DNA of 64,000 bases from Pseudorhodoferax sp. Leaf274 (GTDB lineage Bacteria > Pseudomonadota > Gammaproteobacteria > Burkholderiales > Burkholderiaceae_C): contig NZ_LMNA01000023.1 in the NCBI RefSeq assembly GCF_001422445.1, positions 322,362-386,361 on the forward strand, written 5' to 3'. Position 1 is the stretch's first letter, and each line of letters begins with the position of its first letter. The notes below the pieces were generated by a model. That model worked only from the letters and a program-made list of their open reading frames with translations. It was not told the origin of the DNA and ran no database searches. This document shows, in pieces, positions 8,677 through 16,476 of the stretch. A program made the translations under genes and the position numbers.

Positions 8677-9354
8677 TCAATCTTCGAAGCCGACGAAGCG
8701 TGCCGCCTCGTCCACCGACTTGCGCTGCGACACCACGGCGTTGGCCGGAAAGCTCTCGTCGGGCCAGCCCATCGCGATGCAGGTCTGGATCACCTGGTCG
8801 TCGGGGATGCCGGCCTCGGCCCGCACCACGGGCGATTGCATGATGCCCTGGCTGTTGATCACGCAGCCCAGCCCGCGCGACCACGCAGCGTTGACGATGG
8901 CGTTGACCACGCCGCCGCAGTCGAACGGCGCGATGTCGCTGCCGTGGATGGCGCGGTCGTAGGTCACGACGATGGAGACGGGTGCGTCGAACTGCCGGAA
9001 GCCGCGCAGCACCCAGTCCTGGCGCGCCGCCTTGTCCTCGCGCGCGATGCCCATGGCCGCGAACAGCTGCTTGGCAATGCCGATCTGGCGTTCGCGGTGC
9101 GCGCCCGCGTAGTCGGGGCCCATGCGGAACTCGCGCGAATGCGGCACGCCGGCCAGGTTGCGTTCCACGTTGCCGGCGCGGATGCGGTCCAGCACCGCGC
9201 CCGTGACCACGTGGAAGTTCCAGGGCTGGGTGTTGAGCGAGGTCGGCGCGCGCATCGCGAGGGCCAGCACCTCGCGGATGAGCGCCTGGGGCACCGGCCT
9301 GTCCTGGTAGCCGCGGATGCTGCGGCGCTGCTGCACCACCTGGTCGAAGTCCAT
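8677..9354 (-). CDS. Nitroreductase family protein
   Basis: FMN-dependent NAD(P)H oxidoreductase of the nitroreductase fold, 225 residues from ATG 9354, which has an AGGGAG ribosome-binding site; a longer frame upstream lacks family similarity. It has the N-terminal RRSIRGYQDRPVP FMN-phosphate motif, the APTSLNTQPWNFHVV segment, and the C-terminal GWPDESFPANAVVSQRK typical of one- or two-electron nitro/quinone reductases. Natural substrate cannot be told. It lies 37 bases upstream of the esterase gene on the same strand and could be cotranscribed. Confidence 0.9.
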   Translation of the reverse strand: MDFDQVVQQRRSIRGYQDRPVPQALIREVLALAMRAPTSLNTQPWNFHVVTGAVLDRIRAGNVERNLAGVPHSREFRMGPDYAGAHRERQIGIAKQLFAAMGIAREDKAARQDWVLRGFRQFDAPVSIVVTYDRAIHGSDIAPFDCGGVVNAIVNAAWSRGLGCVINSQGIMQSPVVRAEAGIPDDQVIQTCIAMGWPDESFPANAVVSQRKSVDEAARFVGFED

Positions 9355-9393
9355 GCATGTCTCCCTGTCGTTGCCGTGGGTCGCTGCCGGCCC

Positions 9394-9404
9394 GGGGGGG
9401 GGGG
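9394..9404. repeat. Homopolymeric run of 11 G
   Basis: Eleven consecutive guanines in the gap between the PEP-CTERM gene and the nitroreductase gene, 40-50 bases before the nitroreductase start and upstream of its ribosome-binding site. Runs this long are rare outside slippage-prone loci and are also prone to sequencing error. Confidence 0.9.
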
Positions 9405-9486
9405 CTGGGCGGCAGCGCGGGCGATCATGCGCAGGCCGCCAGGGGCCTGCGATCACTTGCGCGACATGCGGGCGCGCGGCGTTCGC

Positions 9487-10110
9487 TCAGGCGCGTTGGC
9501 GTGGGGGCGACGAGGTGGTCTCCAGCCTGGCCGCCAGCAGCCCGGGTGCACGCACATGGGGCCGCAGCGACAGCAGGGCGGCCAGCGCGCCGGCCAGCAG
9601 CCACGCCGTTGCCGGTTCCGGGGTGTCGACGGACAGGTCCGGGTCCAGGCCGGCGTGGTTGGCCAGGTATTCGAAGGCCACACGGGCCAGCACGCCATCG
9701 CCTTGCACGCCGCCGGAGAAGAAGCCGGCCACGTGGTCGATGAAGCCTGGGAAGCTGAAGCTGAAGCTGAAGCCGACCGCCGGGCGCAAGGCCCGGTCGG
9801 GCTGCGCGCTGTTGAAGGCCGCGCCGTGGACGCCTTGGTCGAACGGGCCGCCGATGCGTTGCACCACCTGGTCGCCGTCGCGCAGGTCGAAGCGCCCGTC
9901 CTGCAGGTCCACGGTGCCCGTGGCCTGCTCCGGCGCCGGGAACTGGCCTGCGCCCAGCGCGGTGCCGAGATAGGACGGCGCCGTGGCCAGCGGCGTGCCG
10001 GCCGAGACCACCAGGGCGGCCGCGGGCAGCACTGCGCAGCACCACAGCGCCACGCCCAGGCCGATCCCGCGCAGCCGGGCGCGCAGGCGCCCCTGGATCC
10101 TTGCGTTCAT
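9487..10110 (-). CDS. PEP-CTERM sorting-signal exported protein
   Basis: 207 residues from ATG 10110 (GGGAGC ribosome-binding site). An Arg-rich N-terminus, hydrophobic core and AAALV cleavage region form a signal peptide. The C-terminus shows TPEPATAW at residues 164-166 onward, then a hydrophobic helix (LLAGALAALLSL) and a basic residue patch (RPHVR), the tripartite PEP-CTERM signal recognised by exosortase. Unusually about 20 further residues follow the basic patch, where typical proteins stop. The middle has no known domain but contains a run of alternating Ser-Phe residues encoded by a hexanucleotide repeat. No exosortase or exopolysaccharide gene is nearby. Likely surface or matrix protein; function unknown. 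Confidence 0.7.
   Translation of the reverse strand: MNARIQGRLRARLRGIGLGVALWCCAVLPAAALVVSAGTPLATAPSYLGTALGAGQFPAPEQATGTVDLQDGRFDLRDGDQVVQRIGGPFDQGVHGAAFNSAQPDRALRPAVGFSFSFSFPGFIDHVAGFFSGGVQGDGVLARVAFEYLANHAGLDPDLSVDTPEPATAWLLAGALAALLSLRPHVRAPGLLAARLETTSSPPRQRA
9751..9773. repeat. GAAGCT hexanucleotide tandem repeat inside the PEP-CTERM gene
   Basis: Just under four copies of GAAGCT (plus-strand reading) encode the alternating Ser-Phe stretch GFSFSFSF of the PEP-CTERM protein. The unit is two codons, so copy-number slippage would lengthen or shorten the protein without breaking the frame. Confidence 0.8.
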
Positions 10111-10193
10111 GCTTGCTCCCTTGCCGCCGGTGTGGCGAAGTCCCGCGGCAGGATGCGGGCGCACACCGCAGTCTCCGGGCTGCGCGGCTTGCG

Positions 10194-10219
10194 GGCCATC
10201 CCGCGTCCATGGGATGGCC
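10194..10219 (-). terminator. Perfect 9-bp hairpin after the araC-family gene
   Basis: GGCCATCCC and GGGATGGCC flank an 8-base loop, nine bases past the AraC-family stop codon on the minus strand. No U-tract follows, so it is either a weak terminator or an mRNA 3'-end stabiliser separating the regulator from the downstream PEP-CTERM gene. Confidence 0.5.
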
Positions 10220-10227
10220 GGCCAGGC

Positions 10228-11217
10228 TCAGGCCCGCACGGCGCTGGGCGGCTGCCCGATCACGCGCTTGAACGCGCGGCTGAACGAGGCCTCGGAGTCG
10301 TAGCCCAGCCGGCTGGCGGCCACGGCCACGCGCATGCCTTCCTGTGCGATCCAGTGCCGGGCCTGGAACATCTTGACCTTGGCCACGTAGCGCGCCGGGC
10401 TTTCGCCCACGGTCCTGGTGAAGGCCTCGGCGAAGCGCGAGCGCGAGGCGCCCATGAGCTCGGCCAGCGCGGGCACGCTCCAGTCGCGCCCGGGCTCGGC
10501 GTGGATGGCGGCCAGCACCTTGCCGATCTGCGGGCAGTGCACGGCCGCCAGCCAGCCCGTGGCATCGCCGCAGGCGCATTCCACCCAGGCGCGGATGATG
10601 CTGGCGGCCAGCACGTCGGCCAGCCGCGCGAGGATGCCGCAGCTGCCGATGCGGTCCAGCGCCACCTCGCGCTCCATGGCGTCCAGCAGGGCCGGCACGC
10701 CGGGGTCGCGCAGCGCGAGTTCGCCGGCGCGCATGAGGTCCGGCATCAGCGCCATGAGCGGGTGCAGCGGGTCCAGGTTGAAGCGCATGCTGCCGCAGAA
10801 CAGCAGGTCGGCGGGGGCGTCGCCGGCGTCTGCCGCGCCGTCGCGCACGAGGTAGACCTGCTCGGACACGGGCACGCGCGCCAGCGCGGCGATGTCGGTG
10901 GTCGGCAGGTCGGGTGCGCTGGCCAGTTCGTGCGCGCTGCCGCGTGGCAGCAGCACGGCGTCGCCGGGGTCCAGCCGCACCCAGTCGCTGCCGGGCAGGC
11001 GCAGCCAGGCGCCACCGCTGGCGACGAAATGGAAGCGCGCGTCGCGCTGGGCCGGAAATCGCAAGGCCCAGGGCGCGCGCAGAAGGCAGCGGCCGTACTC
11101 CACGCCGTCCAGCCGCATGCCCAGCAGGATGCGCGTGAGCGTGTCGCGGCGGTCGGGGTGGATCGCGGGCAGATCGGCCACCGGATCGGAAGAATGGCTG
11201 GAGTATTGGTCAAGCAT
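10228..11217 (-). CDS. AraC family transcriptional regulator (cupin-type sensor)
   Basis: 329 residues from ATG 11217; an upstream in-frame GTG at 11268 would add 17 unlikely residues and run across the operator. The N-terminal half is a cupin-like sensor (WLRLPGSDWVRLDPGDAVLLPRG). The C-terminal 100 residues hold two helix-turn-helices with the AraC signature region SRLGYDSEASFSRAFKRV. It is divergent from an MFS exporter gene with an inverted repeat between them, the classic layout for a regulator controlling its neighbour. Effector unknown. Confidence 0.88.
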   Translation of the reverse strand: MLDQYSSHSSDPVADLPAIHPDRRDTLTRILLGMRLDGVEYGRCLLRAPWALRFPAQRDARFHFVASGGAWLRLPGSDWVRLDPGDAVLLPRGSAHELASAPDLPTTDIAALARVPVSEQVYLVRDGAADAGDAPADLLFCGSMRFNLDPLHPLMALMPDLMRAGELALRDPGVPALLDAMEREVALDRIGSCGILARLADVLAASIIRAWVECACGDATGWLAAVHCPQIGKVLAAIHAEPGRDWSVPALAELMGASRSRFAEAFTRTVGESPARYVAKVKMFQARHWIAQEGMRVAVAASRLGYDSEASFSRAFKRVIGQPPSAVRA

Positions 11218-11220
11218 TTC

Positions 11221-11259
11221 GGCGTTTCCGGCATTCAAACGCCTGGATGTTAGGCCTAA
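11221..11259. promoter_or_regulatory. Inverted repeats between the araC-type and MFS genes
   Basis: GGCGTTT and AAACGCC form a perfect 7-bp inverted repeat across 9 bases (11221-11243), directly in front of the AraC-family start. The 10-base palindrome TTAGGCCTAA follows at 11250-11259. Both sit in the 81-base divergent gap and are the natural candidates for the regulator's binding site. A further motif CGGGTTTACCCT lies at 11285-11296, touching the MFS start. Confidence 0.45.
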
Positions 11260-11298
11260 GCTGCGCACTCCGCTGCTTCGCCTTCGGGTTTACCCTCT

Positions 11299-12507
11299 GT
11301 GTCTTCCGCCTCCTGCACCACCTGCCCTCCCAACGCCGGCGCCGCGCCGGCGCCCGCGCACGCGCACTGGCCGGCTGTCGCCGCGCTGGCGTTGGGCGTG
11401 TTCGGCCTCGTCACCGCCGAATTCCTGCCCGCCAGCCTGCTCACCGCCATGGCGGCCGACCTGCGTGTCAGCGAGGGCACGGCCGGCCAGACCGTGACGG
11501 CCACCGCGCTCGTCGCGGCCGTGGCCGCGCCCAGCCTGCCGCTGCTCACGCGCAGCCTCGACCGCCGCAGCGTGATGCTGGCGTTGACGGTGTTGCTGGT
11601 GGTGTCCAACGGGCTTGCCGTGGCGGCCGACAGCCTGCCGGCGCTGCTGGTGGCGCGGGTGCTGCTGGGCGTGGCGCTGGGCGGCTTCTGGTCGATGTCG
11701 GGCGCGCTGGCGCTGCGGCTGGTGCCGGCCGACCGCTTCGCGCGTGCGATGGCGCTCATCCTGACCGGCGTGTCGGTGGCCACCGTCTGCGCCGCGCCCA
11801 TCGGGGCCTGGATGGGCGAGATGTGGGGCTGGCGCAGCGCCTTCTGGGCCGCTGGCGCCGTGAGCCTGGTCACGCTGGCGTTCCAGCTGGCCACGCTGCC
11901 CGCGCTGCCGCCGCAGGGCCGGCCCGATCTGCGGGTGCTGGCCGAACTGCTCACGCGGCCCGATGTGCGCGTGGCGCTGCTGGCCGTGCTGCTCGTGATC
12001 TCGGGCCATTTCGCTGGCTTCACGTACATCCGGCCGCTCATGGAGAACGTGACGCACCTGTCCGTGGGCGCGATCACGGGCGTGCTGCTGGGCTATGGCA
12101 TCGGCGGCTTCTTCGGCAACCTGGTGGGCGGCGCCATCGCCGAACGCAGCGAGCGCCGCGCCATCGTGGCCGGCGGCAGCCTGGTGGCGGTGCTGGCCGG
12201 CGTGCTGCTGCTGGGGGCCTCCTCGGCCGCCGTCACGGCCGTGGCCGTGGTGCTCTGGGGCTTTGCGTTCGGTGCGTTCCCGGTGGGCTTCCAGACCTGG
12301 ATCGTGCGGGCCGCGCCCGACCAGGCCGAGGGCGCAGGCGGGCTGCTGGTGGCGGCCTTCCAGGTCGCCATCGCAAGCGGCGCCATCGGTGGCGGCCTGC
12401 TGGTGGACCACGTGGGCGCGCACGGCGGGCCGCTGTTCGCGCTGGGCTCGGTCTCGCTGGGTGCGCTGCTGGTGTGGCGCCACGGGCCGCGGCCGGCGCA
12501 GTCCTGA
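11299..12507 (+). CDS. MFS transporter, DHA1-type exporter
   Basis: 402 residues from a GTG start, a 12-helix major facilitator. After a hydrophilic N-terminus, helix 1 carries GVFGLVTAEFLPASLLTAMA, typical of the YdhP/NepI/AraJ branch exporting nucleosides, sugars or drugs. The loop 2-3 signature reads LTRSLDRRSVM, and helix 5 contains GVSVATVCAAPIGAWMG (motif C-like), a mark of antiporters. It probably pumps a small molecule out by proton exchange. Divergent from an AraC-type regulator that likely controls it; followed 19 bases later by an ion-channel gene. Confidence 0.88.
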   Translation: MSSASCTTCPPNAGAAPAPAHAHWPAVAALALGVFGLVTAEFLPASLLTAMAADLRVSEGTAGQTVTATALVAAVAAPSLPLLTRSLDRRSVMLALTVLLVVSNGLAVAADSLPALLVARVLLGVALGGFWSMSGALALRLVPADRFARAMALILTGVSVATVCAAPIGAWMGEMWGWRSAFWAAGAVSLVTLAFQLATLPALPPQGRPDLRVLAELLTRPDVRVALLAVLLVISGHFAGFTYIRPLMENVTHLSVGAITGVLLGYGIGGFFGNLVGGAIAERSERRAIVAGGSLVAVLAGVLLLGASSAAVTAVAVVLWGFAFGAFPVGFQTWIVRAAPDQAEGAGGLLVAAFQVAIASGAIGGGLLVDHVGAHGGPLFALGSVSLGALLVWRHGPRPAQS

Positions 12508-12526
12508 GCCCGGCGCTGCGCCGAGA

Positions 12527-13198
12527 ATGCGGCGCATGGGCCCCTTGCGTTTTCTCGTGCTGACCCGGCGGCACCCCTCTGCCATCCTGCTGGTGGTGCA
12601 ACTGGCCGGCCTGGTGCTGTACCCGCTGCTGGAAGGCACCCGGGCCGGGCCCCTGGCGTTGGGGGCCTTCGGCATCGTCGTGCTGACCATGACCACGCGC
12701 ATGGTGCGCAGCACGCCGGGGCTGACCTGGATCAGCGTGTGCATCGCGCTGCCGGCCATCGCCCTGCTGGTGCTGCAGGCGGTGTGGGACATGCGCTGGC
12801 TGCTGCCGTGGTCGGCGGCGCTGGAGGCGCTGTTCTACTTCTACGCCGTGGGCAGCCTCATCGCCTACATGCTCGGCGACATGCGCGCCACCACCGACGA
12901 GCTGTTCGCCGCGGGCGCCACCTTCACCTTGCTGGCCTGGGCCTTCGCCCATGTGTTCGTGGTGCTGCAGGCGCTGCAGCCCGCCAGCTTCCTGGCGGCG
13001 GTCGATCCGCAGGCGCCGCGCAGCTGGACCGAGCTGCTGTTCCTGAGCTTCGCGCTGCTGTCGTCCACCGGCATCGGCGACGTGATCCCGGTCCGGCCGC
13101 TGGCACGCGCCATGGCCAGCCTGGAGATGTTCACCGGCGTGATCTACCTGGCGGCGGTGGTGTCGCGGCTGATCGGGCTCACGCTGCAGCGGCGCTGA
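12527..13198 (+). CDS. Two-helix potassium-channel-like membrane protein
   Basis: About 223 residues; ATG 12527 or ATG 12536 are both possible. It has three or four hydrophobic segments in the N-terminal half, then an outer helix, a pore loop with the selectivity-filter-like SSTGIGDVIPV, and a final helix (MFTGVIYLAAVVSRLIGL). The Ion_trans_2 layout fits, but the filter is TGIGD instead of TVGYGD, a variant seen in bacterial relatives; ion selectivity is therefore uncertain. No cytoplasmic RCK domain is attached. Confidence 0.8.
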   Translation: MRRMGPLRFLVLTRRHPSAILLVVQLAGLVLYPLLEGTRAGPLALGAFGIVVLTMTTRMVRSTPGLTWISVCIALPAIALLVLQAVWDMRWLLPWSAALEALFYFYAVGSLIAYMLGDMRATTDELFAAGATFTLLAWAFAHVFVVLQALQPASFLAAVDPQAPRSWTELLFLSFALLSSTGIGDVIPVRPLARAMASLEMFTGVIYLAAVVSRLIGLTLQRR

Positions 13199-13211
13199 CG
13201 CCGGCCGGACA

Positions 13212-13658
13212 TCAGCCCACCCGGGCCAGCTGCGCCTGCGTCCAGCGCACGATGTCGGCCGTGCCCATGGCACCCGCCTGCCGCGCGATTTCGCGCCCGC
13301 CGCGGAACAGCGCCAGCGTGGGGATGCTGCGGATCGCGAAGCGCGCGCCCAGCGCGGGCTCGGCCTCGGTGTCCAGCTTGGCAAGCCGCACATGCGGCTG
13401 CAGCTGGGCCGCGGCCTGCTCGAAGGCCGGCGCCATCTGCCGGCAGGGCCCGCACCAGGGCGCCCAGAAGTCCACCAGCACCGGGATGTCGCTGCGGCCG
13501 ATGTGCCGGTCGAAGCTGGCGCCGTCAAGTGCCAGCGGGCGGCCCGTGAACAGCGGCTGGTGGCACCTGCCGCAGTCGGGCGCGTGGGCCAGGTCGGCCG
13601 AGGCGACGCGGTTGGTGGTGTGGCAGTGCGGGCAGACGATCAGCAGCGGGGTGGTCAT
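13212..13658 (-). CDS. trxC: Thioredoxin 2
   Basis: Cytoplasmic disulfide reductase, 148 residues. It has the N-terminal zinc-binding module unique to TrxC (CPHC at residues 9-12 and CGRC about 17 residues later) followed by a thioredoxin domain with the active site FWAPWCGPCRQM and the cis-proline loop RSIPTLALF. TrxC is normally linked to oxidative stress; no OxyR-like site was recognised here. Ends 14 bases from the convergent channel gene. Confidence 0.95.
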   Translation of the reverse strand: MTTPLLIVCPHCHTTNRVASADLAHAPDCGRCHQPLFTGRPLALDGASFDRHIGRSDIPVLVDFWAPWCGPCRQMAPAFEQAAAQLQPHVRLAKLDTEAEPALGARFAIRSIPTLALFRGGREIARQAGAMGTADIVRWTQAQLARVG

Positions 13659-13688
13659 GGGCTGAACTGCGGGGCGCCGCGCCGGATT

Positions 13689-15260
13689 TCAAGCCGCCAG
13701 CACGGGCGTGCCGGCGGACGGGACAGCAGATGGCAGGGCCGGTACGGCCTGGTCGCGGCCCTGTTCCTTGGCGCGGTACATCGCGGCGTCGGCCGCCTGC
13801 ACCAGCGCCGTGGCGTCCTGCCGGATGTCGGGCACGCAGGCGGCCACGCCGATGCTGGCGCTGACGATGCCCAGCGGCGAATCGCCGTGCGGCAGGGCCT
13901 CGTGCCGCAGCGCCGCGCCGATCCTGTGCGCCAGCGCCAGCGCCTCTTCGGCGGTCGTGCCCGGCAGCACGAAGACGAACTCCTCGCCGCCGTAGCGGGC
14001 CACCAGGTCGCCGGCGCGCGCCAGCTGGGCCGCCAGCAGCTGTGCCACGGCGCGCAGGCAGGCGTCGCCGGCGGCGTGGCCGTGGTGGTCGTTGTAGCGC
14101 TTGAACCAGTCCACATCGACCATGCCGATCGCCAGGCTCGCGCCGTCGCGCGCGGCGCGGCGCCACTCGCGCTCCAGCACCGTGTCGAAGTGGCGTCGGT
14201 TGGCCAGCCCGGTCAGGCCGTCGCTGTTGGACAGCACCTCCAGCCGCTGGTTGGCGGCGCGCAGCTCGCTGGTGCGCTCGGCCACCTTGTCTTCCAGCTC
14301 CTGCTTGGAGCGCATCAGCTCGTAGCGGTGGGCCGCGAGCAGGTAGACCGGCACGCCCAGGCCGATCACGAACATCAGCAGCGCGATCAGCGATCCCACG
14401 TCGTCGCTCAGCGCGAACGGGCCCACGTGCTGGGCGGTGGCGATCGTCAGGGCCAGCGAGGCGCACAGCACGAAGCCCGTCGCTGCGCGCAGGCCGGAGT
14501 ACAGCGCGGCCAGCACGCCCAGCATGGTGACCAGGTGGATGGCGGCGCGGTGCCAGAACACGGTGACGGCCACCAGCAGCACCAGCACCGCGCTGAGCGG
14601 CAGCGCCACGGTGCGCCAGCGGGGGCGCCAGGACGGGCGTGTGGCCTGGCTCATCCAGGTGATGCCGAACAGCCCGGCGACGAAGTAGCCGTGGTAGTCG
14701 GCCATGGCCCCCGCGATGCAGACCGACAACGCCAGCGGCACGTTGCCCAGGTCGACATAGCCCGCCAGGCCGAACAGCAGCGTGAGCAGCAGCATGTTGG
14801 CCGCGCTGGGCGCCAGCGCCACCTTGAACAGGAAGTTGACGATGTTGCGTGCCGACTGGATGTTGCCGTCGGCGATGAAGCGCCGGTACAGCGCATGGGC
14901 GTACAGCGCCTGGACCGTGGTGTTGATGGTGGCCGTGCCCATGCCGACCAGCACCGCGCGGGCGACCGATGCCTCGGCAGGCCCGCCGAGCAGGAACGGC
15001 GTGTTGGTGGCGAAGGAGCCGAGCCACAGCGCCGGCCAGATGCCCACGCCGTAGCGCACGCAGGCCGCCAGGCTGATGCCCGAGGGCAGCCACAGCATGC
15101 TCAGCGACGTGCCGGCGATGGTGCCGTACCGGATGCCCAGCCAGCCGGACACCAGATAGACCAGGAAGACGGCGGCGTGCTGGCGCAGCGTGGGGTGCGC
15201 GTGCGGCGCCGCTCCGGGCGGGACCCCCGCGGCCAGGGGCACGGCTTGCGGTCGCAACAT
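13689..15260 (-). CDS. MASE1-GGDEF diguanylate cyclase
   Basis: 523 residues from ATG 15260, chosen over a GTG at 15287 because an AGGAAGG site lies 10 bases upstream. The first 300 residues are an integral membrane MASE1 sensor, with LSMLWLPSGISLAA and repeated hydrophobic helices. A short coiled linker (KQELEDKVAERTSELRAANQ) follows, then a GGDEF domain with LTGLANRRHFD and active-site RYGGEEF. RAGD sits five residues before GGEEF, an intact RxxD inhibitory site, so product inhibition by c-di-GMP is expected. Signal unknown. It stands alone between trxC and a Bug receptor. Confidence 0.92.
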   Translation of the reverse strand: MLRPQAVPLAAGVPPGAAPHAHPTLRQHAAVFLVYLVSGWLGIRYGTIAGTSLSMLWLPSGISLAACVRYGVGIWPALWLGSFATNTPFLLGGPAEASVARAVLVGMGTATINTTVQALYAHALYRRFIADGNIQSARNIVNFLFKVALAPSAANMLLLTLLFGLAGYVDLGNVPLALSVCIAGAMADYHGYFVAGLFGITWMSQATRPSWRPRWRTVALPLSAVLVLLVAVTVFWHRAAIHLVTMLGVLAALYSGLRAATGFVLCASLALTIATAQHVGPFALSDDVGSLIALLMFVIGLGVPVYLLAAHRYELMRSKQELEDKVAERTSELRAANQRLEVLSNSDGLTGLANRRHFDTVLEREWRRAARDGASLAIGMVDVDWFKRYNDHHGHAAGDACLRAVAQLLAAQLARAGDLVARYGGEEFVFVLPGTTAEEALALAHRIGAALRHEALPHGDSPLGIVSASIGVAACVPDIRQDATALVQAADAAMYRAKEQGRDQAVPALPSAVPSAGTPVLAA

Positions 15261-15333
15261 CGCGCGGCACCTTCCTGCAGGCCGCACGGCCCGAAATGGA
15301 CCTCCAGAGAACCTGCCCGGTCAATGTACCAGA

Positions 15334-15382
15334 GCGGTATACCGCGAAGTGGACCGCCGCTGGCGAACGGCGGTCCACTTCG
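15334..15382. repeat. Strong 15-bp inverted repeat preceded by a 12-base palindrome
   Basis: CGAAGTGGACCGCCG (15345-15359) and its exact complement (15368-15382) enclose an 8-base loop. The palindrome GCGGTATACCGC (15334-15345) abuts it. The hairpin begins three bases after the Bug receptor stop on the minus strand and lies upstream of the diguanylate cyclase. No U-tract follows. It may act as a terminator; a similar half-motif, GAAATGGACCTCCAG, nearby (15294-15308) suggests a mobile-element end or protein-binding array instead. Confidence 0.6.
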
Positions 15383-15385
15383 GGT

Positions 15386-16366
15386 TCATTGCGGCACCAG
15401 TCCCGACGCCTTGACCAGTTCGGCGTGCAGCCGGCTCTCGTCCGAGATCGTCTTGGCGAACTGCTCGGGCGTGGTCGGTGCCACGTCCATGCCCGCCTCG
15501 CGCAGCTGGGCCTTCACGTCGTCGCTGTCCAGGATGCCGCGGATCTGCTGGTTCAGCTGGTCGATCAGCGGGCGCGGCGTGCGGGCCGGGGCCAGCATGC
15601 CGATCCAGGTCTGGAACACCATGTTGTCGATGCCGGCCTCGCGCATGGTGGGCACGTCGGCGATCAGTGGCGAGCGTTGCTCGCTCATGATGGCCAGCGC
15701 AGTGAGCTTGCCGGCCTTGATGTGGGGCAGGGCCTCGGGCAGGGGCGCGAACAGCATGTCCACGTTGCCGCCCAGCAGGTCGTTGATGGCCAGCGCGCCG
15801 CCCTTGTAGGGGATGTGCACCATGCGCACCTTCATGCGCGTCTCGAACATCAGCGCGGCCAGGTGCTGCGGGCTGCCGTCGCCGGACGAGGCATAGTTCA
15901 CGGCCTCGGGCTTGGCCCGGGCGGCCGCCAGCACCGCGCCGGCACTGGCGAACTTCTGCCGGTCCTTGACCACCAGCACCATGGACTGGTTGGCCAGCTT
16001 GGTGATGGGCGCGAAGTCGGTCTCGGCGTCGTAGGGCATCTCCTTGAAGATGTGCTTGTTGGTCGTCAGGAACGAGGCCGGCGAGGCCATCAGCGTGTAG
16101 CCGTCCGGCGCGGCCTTGGCCACCAGCGGCAGCCCGATGCGGCCCGAGGCGCCGGCCCGGTTGTCGACCACGTAGGGCTGCCCGTTCAGCGCGGCCAGCT
16201 TCTGCCCGACCAGGCGCGCGATCATGTCCACGCCGCCGCCGGCCGGCAGCGCCACCATGAGCTTGACGGGGTGGTCGGGGTACTTGCCCTGGGCCGCGGC
16301 CGGCAGGGCAGGGGCCAGCATGCCGAGCAGGCAGGCCAGCAGGGAAAGGCGGCGTTGGATGGTCAT
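15386..16366 (-). CDS. Tripartite tricarboxylate transporter receptor (TctC/Bug)
   Basis: 326 residues with a Sec signal peptide ending AAAQG, then the Bug-family markers YPDHPVKLMVALPAGGGVD, a VDNRAGASGRIG loop, AKAAPDGYTLM, and HIPYKGGALAINDLLGG, which form the carboxylate-binding pocket. Periplasmic receptor for an unknown organic anion. No TctA/TctB membrane genes are linked, as is usual for the expanded orphan Bug set of Burkholderiales. A TTGGAG site precedes the ATG. Confidence 0.93.
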   Translation of the reverse strand: MTIQRRLSLLACLLGMLAPALPAAAQGKYPDHPVKLMVALPAGGGVDMIARLVGQKLAALNGQPYVVDNRAGASGRIGLPLVAKAAPDGYTLMASPASFLTTNKHIFKEMPYDAETDFAPITKLANQSMVLVVKDRQKFASAGAVLAAARAKPEAVNYASSGDGSPQHLAALMFETRMKVRMVHIPYKGGALAINDLLGGNVDMLFAPLPEALPHIKAGKLTALAIMSEQRSPLIADVPTMREAGIDNMVFQTWIGMLAPARTPRPLIDQLNQQIRGILDSDDVKAQLREAGMDVAPTTPEQFAKTISDESRLHAELVKASGLVPQ

Positions 16367-16476
16367 GGCGGCAACTCCAAGGGGGTGGGGATGGGCGCAT
16401 CCTAGGATTCGCCTGCATTGCCGTCCATCACAGCATCAGCAACGTCGCATGCGAAAAATTCGCATGGTTGAAGGTT

